Assembly (NCBI RefSeq): GCF_000955955.1
Contig: NZ_JYJG01000150.1
Coordinates: forward strand, 1-12,378
Length of the DNA stretch: 12,378 bases
Source of the DNA: Lentzea aerocolonigenes
GTDB lineage: Bacteria; Actinomycetota; Actinomycetes; Mycobacteriales; Pseudonocardiaceae
Direction: 5' to 3'
Shown here: one piece after another, positions 1 to 6,911 of the stretch
Position numbering within the stretch: position 1 is the first letter of the stretch
Layout: every line of letters begins with the position of its first letter
Translations under genes and position numbers: made by a program
The notes under the pieces: model-generated
Database searches by the model: none
What the model saw: only the letters and a program-made list of their open reading frames with translations
Told to the model about the DNA's origin: nothing

Positions 1-24
1 GTTCCCTTCATCGTTCGGAGGGAC

Positions 25-55
25 GCTGTGCCGGGCTGTCGCGCGCCGGCACAGC
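25..55 (-). terminator. Hairpin downstream of the polyester hydrolase gene
   Basis: A perfect 10-bp inverted repeat (arms GCTGTGCCGG at 25-34 and CCGGCACAGC at 46-55, 11-nt loop) lies 12 bases beyond the stop of the minus-strand hydrolase gene. There is no T-tract after it, which is usual for actinomycete terminators. The terminator role is inferred from position and stem strength. Nothing else is recognisable in bases 1-67. Confidence 0.6.
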
Positions 56-67
56 ACCCTCAGGTCA

Positions 68-895
68 TCACGCGTGCGGACAGGTGTCCTTGTAGGCCGA
101 GATGAGCGTGTTCGGCGTCGGGGCCGGGCAGAGGAACTGGTCGTAGCGCAGGTCGTCGTCCACGAACCGCTTGAGCCACGACAGGGTGTACTTCCGCACC
201 GTCACGTTGTCGCTGCGGGGATCCGAGTGGTCACCGCCGCGCAGTTCGAGGAACGCCTTGTCCGGCGCGGCCGTGATCGAGTTGTAGAACGGGATCGAGT
301 GCTGGGAGTCGGGAGCGGTCGGGTCGCTCTGGCCGCCGAGCAACATGGTCGGCACCTTGATTCCCGGCCAGCTCTTGGTGGTGTGCCAGCCGGCCAGCGG
401 GATCGAGGCCTGGAGCGTGGGACGGCTGGTGGCGGCGCGCAACGCTCCGCCGCCTCCCATCGAGTGGCCCATCACGGCGAGGCGCGAGGCGTCGACGCGG
501 GGGTTGGTGCGGGCCACGTAGTCGAGTGCGGCGAGCAACTGGGCGCCCCGGCTGTCCGGGTCGTCCCAGGTGGACAGGGTGTTGATGGTGATCACCACGA
601 ACCCGTAGGACGCGAGCCGCGGGCCGAAGTGCGCGACGGACGACTGGGTGGCGGTGAAACCGGGCGAGATGGCGACCGCACCGAACGTGAGGTCGCTGGT
701 CGGGGTGTAGACCGTGCCGCCGCCGAAGTTCGACTGACGGGCGACGGCCGCGGACGTGACGGCGAAGGTGCCTCGGGAGGCCTCGACGGAGGCGGCCGTG
801 GGTGCCGGGCCGCGTTCGTAGGGGTTGGCTGCGGCGTTCGCAGTGCCTGGGATCAGAACCAGGACGAGCGCCGCAAGCACGACTTTGATGCGCAC
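68..895 (-). CDS. Secreted polyester hydrolase, cutinase/PETase family (alpha/beta hydrolase)
   Basis: This 275-aa exported serine esterase belongs to the family of Thermobifida cutinases, LCC and PETase, which cleave aliphatic and aromatic polyesters and triglycerides. Residues 1 to about 22 are a signal peptide, and the mature part opens with the family signature ANPYERGP. The nucleophile is Ser145 in GHSMGGGG, with Asp191 (SDPTAP) and His223 (GGDHSDP) completing the triad. Oxyanion residues are Phe80 (SPGFTATQSS) and Met146. Trp170 (AGWHTTKSW) matches the substrate-clamp tryptophan. Cys256 and Cys272 match the C-terminal disulfide, and the second PETase disulfide is absent. The start is GTG at 895, with AGGTGG seven bases upstream. 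It is monocistronic and divergent from the CoA-transferase gene. The fold and family are near certain; activity on PET is not shown by sequence. Confidence 0.95.
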   Translation of the reverse strand: MRIKVVLAALVLVLIPGTANAAANPYERGPAPTAASVEASRGTFAVTSAAVARQSNFGGGTVYTPTSDLTFGAVAISPGFTATQSSVAHFGPRLASYGFVVITINTLSTWDDPDSRGAQLLAALDYVARTNPRVDASRLAVMGHSMGGGGALRAATSRPTLQASIPLAGWHTTKSWPGIKVPTMLLGGQSDPTAPDSQHSIPFYNSITAAPDKAFLELRGGDHSDPRSDNVTVRKYTLSWLKRFVDDDLRYDQFLCPAPTPNTLISAYKDTCPHA

Positions 896-908
896 GACGA
901 ATCCACCT

Positions 909-933
909 CAATTGGTTGCAGGGGTACCAATTG
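909..933. promoter_or_regulatory. Inverted repeat upstream of the hydrolase gene (candidate operator)
   Basis: Arms CAATTGGT (909-916) and ACCAATTG (926-933) form a perfect 8-bp inverted repeat with a 9-base spacer. It sits immediately upstream of the hydrolase ribosome-binding site, in its leader or promoter. The geometry suits a dimeric regulator. The regulator is unknown. Confidence 0.4.
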
Positions 934-952
934 CTGCCAGAACTCGATGTAA

Positions 953-975
953 GAGCGGTGTTAACGCTACCGCTC
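953..975. promoter_or_regulatory. Inverted repeat upstream of the CoA-transferase gene (candidate operator)
   Basis: Arms GAGCGGT (953-959) and ACCGCTC (969-975) form a perfect 7-bp inverted repeat around a 9-base spacer containing GTTAAC. It lies 25 bases before the CoA-transferase ATG and is followed by a direct repeat CTCAGTAG (973-980 and 982-989). TetR-type operators often look like this. I could not place a convincing -35/-10 pair in the 896-1000 gap. Confidence 0.4.
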
Positions 976-1000
976 AGTAGCCTCAGTAGGGTTCGGCCAC

Positions 1001-2188
1001 ATGGATGGTGCTCTTGACGGCATTCGTGTTATCGATTTTTCGACGGTCGTGATGGGCCCGTACGCGACCCAGATCCTCGGCGACCTCGGCGCCGATGTGA
1101 TCAAGGTGGAGTCCCCGTCCGGAGACTCGCTGCGAGTGCCTCCCCCGTACAAGCACGCCGGCATGAGCTCGCTGACCCTCGCGCTCAACCGCAACAAGCG
1201 GTCGATCGCCGTCGATCTGAAGGATGAACGCGGGAAGAAGATCTTCCGCGATCTGGTCGTATCAGCCGATGTGCTCGTCACCAACCTGCGTCCACAGGCG
1301 CTCGAACGGCTCGGGCTCGACTACTCGGCGATCAAGCACGACCGGCTCGTCTACTGCCAGGCGCAGGGATTCTCCGGGGAGCTGCGGGACCGGGCCGCCT
1401 ACGACGAGATCGTGCAGGGCGCGTCCGGGACCGTGGACCTGATGCTGCGGGCCACGGGCTCGCCGGACTACGTGCCGACCGTGCTGGCGGACAAGGTCAG
1501 CTCGCTGACGATCGCGTACTCCGTGCTGGCCGCGTTGATGCACCGGGAACGGACCGGGCGCGGCCAGCACGTCGAGGTGCCGATGACGGACACGATGCTG
1601 GCGTTCAACCTCCTCGAACACCTCGGCGGCGAGACCTACGTGCCTTCCCACGGCCCGTTGGGGTTCGCACGGTCGTTGCAGCCGAACCACCGCGCGGTCC
1701 GCACCAAGGACGGCTACGCGTGCATCGCCACCTACGGCGCGCGCAACGTCGCGGACTTCTTCACCGTGGCCGGACGTCCGGAACTGGCCGTGGATCCGCG
1801 GTTCGACAACCCCGACGCGCTGTACGAGAACTTCGAGGAGTTCTACGAACTGATGGCGGAGCTCGCCCTGGAACACACGACCGACGAGTGGGAGGAGCTG
1901 TGTTCCCGGTACAGCATCCCGTTCGGACGCGTGACGTCGCTGGAGGAGGCGGTGTCTCAATTGGACACGACCGAGCATCCCACCGAGGGCACGATTCGCG
2001 TTGTGCCGCCGCCTGTCCGCTTCTCGGACACGCCTGCGTCCGTTCGGAGGCATGCGCCGTGCCTGGGTGAGCACAACGCGGAGATCTTGACCGAACTCGG
2101 TTACACAGCGCAGCAGATCGAGGAATTGTCGTCCGATCTAGTCACCGTAGAGGCGGTATACGGCGAATCTCGTGGCGCACAAGGGTGA
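1001..2188 (+). CDS. CaiB/BaiF family class III CoA-transferase
   Basis: This 395-aa cytoplasmic enzyme belongs to the formyl-CoA/carnitine CoA-transferase family, which moves CoA from an acyl-CoA donor to a carboxylic acid. The N terminus (ALDGIRVIDFSTVVMGPYATQ) is the classic start of the family and fixes the ATG. ADVIKVESPSGD (31-42) and LNRNKRSIAVDLK (62-74) are the CoA-binding signatures. The catalytic aspartate that forms the acyl-anhydride is Asp164 in LADKVSS. RTGRGQHVEVPMTD (184-197) is also conserved. Length is normal for the family. The ribosome-binding site is weak. The physiological acid cannot be told from sequence. The gene is followed after four bases by the GH85 gene, an unusual partner, so the two are probably cotranscribed. 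Confidence 0.93.
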   Translation: MDGALDGIRVIDFSTVVMGPYATQILGDLGADVIKVESPSGDSLRVPPPYKHAGMSSLTLALNRNKRSIAVDLKDERGKKIFRDLVVSADVLVTNLRPQALERLGLDYSAIKHDRLVYCQAQGFSGELRDRAAYDEIVQGASGTVDLMLRATGSPDYVPTVLADKVSSLTIAYSVLAALMHRERTGRGQHVEVPMTDTMLAFNLLEHLGGETYVPSHGPLGFARSLQPNHRAVRTKDGYACIATYGARNVADFFTVAGRPELAVDPRFDNPDALYENFEEFYELMAELALEHTTDEWEELCSRYSIPFGRVTSLEEAVSQLDTTEHPTEGTIRVVPPPVRFSDTPASVRRHAPCLGEHNAEILTELGYTAQQIEELSSDLVTVEAVYGESRGAQG

Positions 2189-2192
2189 TCGC

Positions 2193-4121
2193 GTGGCCAC
2201 TCGGAGACAGTTCCTCGTTCTGAGCTCGACGGCGGCTTTGACCAGTCTGCTGACCGAGACTCCTGCCTCAGCCGCCGAGGCTGTCGCCCAACCCCATGCG
2301 TCCTATTGGCACCCCGCGACGATCCTCGACTGGGATCCCACGACGGACCGGGACGCACGGTACAACCGCAGCACGGTACCGCTGGCAAAGCGTGTCGTCC
2401 CGGTCCGACCGGCCAATGCGCACGCCCACACCGGCGAGGCGCGGGTGCAGGCGCTGGTGGCGTACGCGCCGACGAGCAACAACCCGTCGCAGGGCTCGCT
2501 CGACATGAACTACTACGCCACGAACTACTGGCAGTACATCGACGAGCTGGTGTTCTGGGGCGGTTCCGCGTCCGAGGGCCTGATCCTGGCGCCGAACCCG
2601 ACCGTGACCGATGCCGCGCACCGCAACGGTGTCCGCGTGATCGGCAACGTGTTCCTCCCGCCGACCGCGTACGGCGGCCAGATCCAGTGGGTCCGCGACT
2701 TCGTCAAGCGCGAGGGTGACCGGTTCCCGGTGGCGGACAAGATGATCCAGGTCGCGAAGCACTACGGGTTCGACGGCTGGTTCCTCAACCAGGAGACCGC
2801 GGGCGGCAACACCCAGCTCGCGAACGACATGCGCGACTTCATCGTGTACATGCGCAAGAGCGGGCTGCGGGTCATCTGGTACGACGCGATGACCGACTCC
2901 GGCAGCGTCTCCTGGCAGAACGCGTTGACCGCGCGGAACAAGATGTTCTTCGAACAGTCCGACGACATGTTCCTGAACTTCTGGTGGAGCACGCAGGGTC
3001 TGGCGAACTCGGCAACCCTGGCCCGCCAGATGAACCGCAGCCCGTACGACCTCGTGTCCGGCGTGGACGTCGAGGCGAACGGCTACAACACGAGCGTCGG
3101 CTGGGCTTCGGTTTTCCCCGAAGGCAAGCCGCACACCACCTCGCTCGGCTTCTACCGTCCGGAGTGGACGTTCAAGTCCGCCTCCAGCCCCGCCGACTTC
3201 TACTCGCGCGACAACCGGTTCTGGGTCGGCCAGAACGGTGACCCGTCGAACACCACCACGACGGCTGCGTGGAAGGGCATCGCCCACTACATCACCGAGC
3301 TGACGCCGATCACGACCCTGCCGTTCGTCACGAACTTCAACACCGGCCACGGCAAGAAGTTCGCGATCGGCGGCGCGGTGCGGTCGACGCAGGCCTGGAA
3401 CAACCTGTCGCTGCAGGACGTGCTGCCGACCTGGCGGTGGAGCGTCACCGGTGCCGGCACCAGGGTGACCCCGTCACTCGACTGGGACGACCCGTACGAC
3501 GGCGGCACCGCGCTCAAGATCACCGGCACTCCGGTGTCCGCCAACGACGTCCGGCTGTTCGCGACGTCGTTGAAGCTGACCGGAAACAGCCAGTTCGAGA
3601 TCGTGCACCGGACCGGCGTCGGCCCGTCCCGGCTGCAGGCGATCCTGCGCATCGGCACCACGGAGAAGGTCCTGGACCTCGGCGGGTTCTCGGGTGCCTG
3701 GCGGCGCAGCGTGTTCCCGCTCGCGGAGCACGCAGGTGCCACGCTGACCGAGATCTCGCTGCGGGTGCTGCCAGGTGGCCCGATCACCGCGTCGATCGGA
3801 CGGATCGGCGTCACGAACCCGGTGCTGACTCCCCCGGTCGCGCCGTCGAGCGTGCAGGTCGAGCAGGTGAGCCGCACCAGCACCACGACGGTGTCGGCAC
3901 GGCTCACCTGGACGCGCGCGCCCGGTCCGGTCCGGCAGTACCGGGTCTACAAGTGGACCGGCACCGAGCGGATCTTCTTGGGTGGCACCACGAACGACGC
4001 GTACTTCGTGCCGGCGATCCTGCTCAACACAGGTGAAACCGCGAGCATCGAGGTCGAAGCGGTCAGCGAGGCGTTCGACGTCTCACCGCCGGCCCGCGTC
4101 TCGATCACTGGTACACCCTGA
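2193..4121 (+). CDS. Tat-exported GH85 endo-beta-N-acetylglucosaminidase
   Basis: This 642-aa enzyme should cut between the two core GlcNAc residues of N-glycans, releasing whole glycans from glycoproteins. The N terminus MATRRQFLVLSS carries a twin-arginine motif (Arg4-Arg5), with cleavage probable near ASA-AEA (about 27). Residues 37-405 are the GH85 barrel and its associated region. The catalytic pair in GFDGWFLNQET is Asn199, which positions the substrate acetamido group, and Glu201, the acid/base. A beta-sandwich, possibly carbohydrate-binding (about 410-545), and an FN3-like domain (about 548-640) follow. I chose GTG at 2193 because AAGGG sits seven bases upstream and it gives a compact Tat signal. 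GTG at 2172 adds seven residues and lies inside the CoA-transferase gene. The last 17 bases are antisense to a relic GH16 tail. Confidence 0.93.
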   Translation: MATRRQFLVLSSTAALTSLLTETPASAAEAVAQPHASYWHPATILDWDPTTDRDARYNRSTVPLAKRVVPVRPANAHAHTGEARVQALVAYAPTSNNPSQGSLDMNYYATNYWQYIDELVFWGGSASEGLILAPNPTVTDAAHRNGVRVIGNVFLPPTAYGGQIQWVRDFVKREGDRFPVADKMIQVAKHYGFDGWFLNQETAGGNTQLANDMRDFIVYMRKSGLRVIWYDAMTDSGSVSWQNALTARNKMFFEQSDDMFLNFWWSTQGLANSATLARQMNRSPYDLVSGVDVEANGYNTSVGWASVFPEGKPHTTSLGFYRPEWTFKSASSPADFYSRDNRFWVGQNGDPSNTTTTAAWKGIAHYITELTPITTLPFVTNFNTGHGKKFAIGGAVRSTQAWNNLSLQDVLPTWRWSVTGAGTRVTPSLDWDDPYDGGTALKITGTPVSANDVRLFATSLKLTGNSQFEIVHRTGVGPSRLQAILRIGTTEKVLDLGGFSGAWRRSVFPLAEHAGATLTEISLRVLPGGPITASIGRIGVTNPVLTPPVAPSSVQVEQVSRTSTTTVSARLTWTRAPGPVRQYRVYKWTGTERIFLGGTTNDAYFVPAILLNTGETASIEVEAVSEAFDVSPPARVSITGTP

Positions 4122-4182
4122 CCTGGTCCAGCACGGTGGCCTGCGGCGAGACCTGCGTCCCACCCGCCCACGCGAGCATCGA
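4105..4182 (-). pseudogene. Relic second copy of a GH16 C-terminal tail
   Basis: Immediately after the stop of the GH16 gene (TGA, 4185-4183) and in the same frame, the minus strand continues without a stop for 25 codons. It reads SMLAWA then GGTQVSPQATVLDQVRVYQ before a TGA at 4107-4105. The true gene ends GAGTQLPQDMILDYVRVYQ. By hand alignment the two DNA copies, offset by 78 bases, match at 37 of 47 positions from the stop codon inward. It has no start of its own and is best read as a duplication remnant or recombination scar from a paralogue. It overlaps the 3' end of the GH85 gene antisense. Confidence 0.75.
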
Positions 4183-5877
4183 TCACTGGTAAACCCTCAC
4201 ATAGTCCAAAATCATGTCCTGCGGCAACTGCGTCCCGGCTCCGGGCGGGCCGGGCCAGTCGCCGCCGACCGCGTTGTTGAGGATGATGAAGAACGGGTGG
4301 TCGTACACCCACGGCCCGCGCGTGGACTCCAGCTGCGCACGGTCGACCGTGAAGAACCTGTTCCCGTCGACGCTGAACGTCATGTGGCTGGAGTCCCACT
4401 CGACCGCGAACGTCCGGAACGCGCTCGACGCGGGCTGCCCGAGGTTGAGCGGCGACCCGAACCCGCCCGCGCCGTAGTAGCCGGGCGCGTGCAGCGTCGA
4501 GTAGACGTTGTTCGGCTCCTTGCCGACGTGCTCCATGATGTCGATCTCGCCGCACGCGGGCCACGGCGTGCGCTTGTCGAAGAAGTCCGCGCCCAGCAAC
4601 CAGAACGCCGGCCACAGCCCCTGCGTGGACGACACCTTGATGCGCGCCTCGACCCGGCCGTAGGTGAAGTCGAACTTGCCGTGCGTGTTCAGTCGAGCCG
4701 ACGTGTACTGACACGTCCCGCTGCCACTGACCGGGTCGACCGGGCACGCGCTGCCCGGCGTGACCTCCCGCCGAGCCTGCAACACCAGGTTGCCGTTGCC
4801 GTCGTGCCGGGCGTTGTTGTTGTTCGTGTAGTACTGCAGCTCGTTGTTCACGCCCGGACCGATCTCCGGCTGCCACTTCGAGGCATCCGGCCCGGTGCCG
4901 GCCGCGGCGTTGAACTCGTCCGACCACACCAACCGGCCTGGGAACGTCGGATTCGGTGGCAACGGTGGCGCGGGCGTCGGGTTGCCGCCGGTGCCGTAGA
5001 CCTGGAACTCCCACAGCGAGTAGCCGTACCCGTTCGACCTGGCCGTGCCGTACATCCGCACGTACCGGCCGGTGCCGCTGACCGTCAGCGTCTCCTTGAA
5101 CCCGCGTCCGGTCGTGGTCGAGTACATCTCGCGCCAGTTCGCGTTGTCGTCGGACACTTCCAGTTTGTAAGCCGTCGCATAAGCCGGATCCCACTGCAGC
5201 ACGACCTTCGAGATCGTGGCGGTCGCGCCGAGATCGACGGAGATCCAGCCGGGATCGACCCAGCCGTTGGTCGCGCTGGTGGCCCACCGGGTCGCGGGAT
5301 CCCGGTCGAACGCCTTGGCCGGCGTGCACTGCGGGCACGCGCCGTCGTCCTGGAACGTCGACGCTGAACCGGTTTTGCCGTACGAGAGCAGGGTTTCGGC
5401 GTTCCCGGTGTCACGGGTACCGAACACCTGGAACTCCCACAGCGAATAACCCCACTGCGTGGCGCGCTGGGTCAGGTCGAGCCGCACGTACCGGCCCTGA
5501 CCGTTGACGGCGAGCGTCTCGGTGCCGCCCGGTCCGGTGGTCGTCCGGCGCAGCTCCTGCCAGGTGTTGCCGTCCTGGGAAATGCTGAGTGTGTACGCCT
5601 TGGCGCTCGCGGTCTCCCACGCCAGCGTCACCTGGTCGACCTTCGCGGTGGTGCCGAGATCTATCTGGATCCACTGAGGATCGCGGAACTCGCTCGACCA
5701 CCGCGTGCCGAGGTCGCCGTCGACCGCGGCGGTGGCCGCGAACACGGCGTTCTCACTGGTGGAAGCGGTGACCGGACGACCTTGGGAAATCAGTGGCCCG
5801 GCTGCTTGCGCCGGTACCGGGACGATCAGCGCGGCGGCGGTCAGTGCCGCGGCGACCATGGGGAGTCGTCTTGACAT
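4183..5877 (-). CDS. Secreted GH16 beta-glucanase with two discoidin-like domains
   Basis: This 564-aa secreted endo-beta-glucanase is probably laminarinase-like, acting on beta-1,3-glucan. A signal peptide ends near AQA-A (25). Two F5/8 type C/CBM32-like domains follow (about 28-153 and 160-296), each closing with WGYSLWEFQVFGT or its near copy YGYSLWEFQVYGT. A Pro-rich linker (297-312) leads to the GH16 jelly roll (313-564). The catalytic motif is GEIDIMEHVG, with Glu444 as nucleophile, Asp446 as helper and Glu449 as acid/base. LWPAFWLLG (421-429) and the terminal LDYVRVYQ are conserved family features. Cys181/Cys184 form a CxxC insert in the second discoidin domain. The ATG has AGGAG seven bases upstream. 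The upstream LacI-type operator suggests induction by a sugar. Exact glucan specificity is inferred. Confidence 0.93.
   Translation of the reverse strand: MSRRLPMVAAALTAAALIVPVPAQAAGPLISQGRPVTASTSENAVFAATAAVDGDLGTRWSSEFRDPQWIQIDLGTTAKVDQVTLAWETASAKAYTLSISQDGNTWQELRRTTTGPGGTETLAVNGQGRYVRLDLTQRATQWGYSLWEFQVFGTRDTGNAETLLSYGKTGSASTFQDDGACPQCTPAKAFDRDPATRWATSATNGWVDPGWISVDLGATATISKVVLQWDPAYATAYKLEVSDDNANWREMYSTTTGRGFKETLTVSGTGRYVRMYGTARSNGYGYSLWEFQVYGTGGNPTPAPPLPPNPTFPGRLVWSDEFNAAAGTGPDASKWQPEIGPGVNNELQYYTNNNNARHDGNGNLVLQARREVTPGSACPVDPVSGSGTCQYTSARLNTHGKFDFTYGRVEARIKVSSTQGLWPAFWLLGADFFDKRTPWPACGEIDIMEHVGKEPNNVYSTLHAPGYYGAGGFGSPLNLGQPASSAFRTFAVEWDSSHMTFSVDGNRFFTVDRAQLESTRGPWVYDHPFFIILNNAVGGDWPGPPGAGTQLPQDMILDYVRVYQ
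5000..5445. repeat. Direct repeat from duplicated discoidin domains
   Basis: The 20-mer ACCTGGAACTCCCACAGCGA is identical at 5000-5019 and 5426-5445, 426 bases (142 codons) apart. It encodes the shared SLWEFQV end of the two carbohydrate-binding-type domains in the GH16 protein. It marks an internal domain duplication, and the identity makes a domain-loss deletion possible. Confidence 0.8.
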
Positions 5878-5909
5878 GGGTGTGCTCCTGGAGCCGGAGA
5901 ACGGGACCG

Positions 5910-5923
5910 TGAGAGCGCCCTCC
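5910..5923. promoter_or_regulatory. LacI-family-like operator upstream of the GH16 gene
   Basis: TGAGAGCGCCCTCC differs at one base from the 14-base palindromic site in front of the neighbouring DUF1996 gene. It resembles the CebR/CelR class of actinomycete sugar operators (TGGGAGCGCTCCCA). It lies 33 bases before the GH16 start. A minus-strand TTGACA (5960-5955), with a weak -10 near 5937-5932, would place the transcription start right at this site, as expected for repression. The cognate repressor is not in the window. Confidence 0.65.
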
Positions 5924-5957
5924 GACCCCGAGCGTCATCGCAACAGGCACGCGATGT

Positions 5958-5988
5958 CAAGAAAACCGGTACTACTGAACGTTTCTTG
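5958..5988. repeat. Central inverted repeat in the GH16/DUF1996 intergenic region
   Basis: Arms CAAGAAA (5958-5964) and TTTCTTG (5982-5988) are separated by 17 bases. Their centre is within three bases of the middle of the 197-base gap between the two start codons. It may bind an activator shared by both promoters. The left arm overlaps the putative -35 of the GH16 promoter. Confidence 0.3.
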
Positions 5989-6031
5989 CGGATTGACGAC
6001 GAAAGTTGCCTTGCGCCATGCTCAACCTGCG

Positions 6032-6045
6032 TGAGAGCGCTCTCC
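6032..6045. promoter_or_regulatory. LacI-family-like operator upstream of the DUF1996 gene
   Basis: TGAGAGCGCTCTCC contains the perfect 12-bp palindrome GAGAGCGCTCTC (6033-6044). It ends 29 bases before the DUF1996 ATG. A plus-strand TTGACG (5993-5998), with a weak CATGCT -10 (6017-6022), gives the same promoter-operator geometry as on the GH16 side. The pair implies coordinate repression of both divergent genes. Confidence 0.7.
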
Positions 6046-6074
6046 CCAATCCTGCTGCGGAGAGGAAAGCTTCA

Positions 6075-6911
6075 ATGAGGAAGCCAGCCTTACAGCTAGC
6101 CGCCGTCCTGAGCATGATCGCCGCCACACTGAGCATCCCCGTTGCGGCACAAGGAGAACCGATTCGCGTCGCCGAGTTCGTCGCGGACTGCCAGCTCAGC
6201 CACCGCCTGCCGGACGACCCGATCGTCCTGCCGAACCTGGCCGGTGCCTCGCATTCGCACGACTTCTTCGGCAACCACTCGACCAACGCCCGCTCCACCC
6301 AGCAGTCCCTCGAAGGCCAGACCGGCAACTGCGACCCGGCCGTCGACATCTCCTCCTACTGGGTGCCGACGATGTACCGGAACGACACCGAGATCGCCCC
6401 GACCGGCATCACCTTCTACTACCTGGGCGAGGGCGTGAACAACCCGGCCGGAATCCAGCCGACGCCGTACGGGCTGAAGATCGTGGCGGGCAACGCGAAG
6501 GCCACCGGTGACGCCGACAGCATCGCGCGCTGGTCGTGCCTGCACGCGGGGCACGTCAACCCGTCCAAGAACTTCGTCGAGTGCCCGGCCGGCACGATGC
6601 TGGAGACCTACCTGGACTTCCCGCAGTGCTGGAACGGCCGCGACCTCGACAGCGCCGACCACAAGTCCCACATGTCGTACCCGGTGGCGGGCGGATGTCC
6701 CTCGTCCCACCCGGTTCCGGTGCCGAAACTGCGGATGGTCCTGCGCTACCCGGTCAACGGCAACCCTGCCGGGCTGAGGCTCTCCTCCGGCACAGGCCAA
6801 ACCATGCACGGCGACTTCTTCAACGTGTGGCCGCGCGCCGAGATGGAACGCCGCGTCCGCAACTGCCTCAACGTGGTGATGAAGTGCGACCACGCCGGCA
6901 ACCACGGATAG
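6075..6911 (+). CDS. Secreted DUF1996 domain protein
   Basis: This 278-aa secreted protein belongs to the DUF1996 family, found in fungi and actinomycetes, for which I know no established biochemical role. Residues 1 to about 27 are a signal peptide. The domain fills the rest: AGASHSHDFFGNHS (57-69) contains a His cluster, followed by SSYWVPTMY (93-101). FPQCWNGRDLDSADHKSHM (182-200) and GGCPSSHPVPVPKLR (206-220) are the other landmarks. Eight cysteines in the mature part could form four disulfides. The ATG at 6075 has an AGAGGAAAG ribosome-binding site; the upstream TTG at 6006 is rejected because it overlaps the operator. Codon 6 is TTA (6090-6092), rare at this GC content. The shared operator implies a function tied to glucan use. 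Confidence 0.9.
   Translation: MRKPALQLAAVLSMIAATLSIPVAAQGEPIRVAEFVADCQLSHRLPDDPIVLPNLAGASHSHDFFGNHSTNARSTQQSLEGQTGNCDPAVDISSYWVPTMYRNDTEIAPTGITFYYLGEGVNNPAGIQPTPYGLKIVAGNAKATGDADSIARWSCLHAGHVNPSKNFVECPAGTMLETYLDFPQCWNGRDLDSADHKSHMSYPVAGGCPSSHPVPVPKLRMVLRYPVNGNPAGLRLSSGTGQTMHGDFFNVWPRAEMERRVRNCLNVVMKCDHAGNHG

Noticed and set aside
74..952. 292-aa plus-strand open frame opposite the polyester hydrolase
   Set aside because: It is antisense to a clear enzyme, Arg/Gly/Val-rich as expected from high-GC antisense frames, and has no recognisable domain.
3947..5367. Very long open frames on both strands across the GH16 gene and GH85 end
   Set aside because: They are shadows of the GH16 reading frame; compositions are low-complexity Arg/Val/Ala and no motifs appear.
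4105..5877. Stop-codon readthrough making a longer GH16 protein with a second tail
   Set aside because: The first tail already completes the GH16 fold and nothing suggests recoding at the TGA; a relic is simpler.
6006..6911. Longer DUF1996 protein starting from TTG at 6006
   Set aside because: That start would put the operator inside the gene and bury the signal peptide; ATG 6075 has a good ribosome-binding site and an N-terminal signal peptide.
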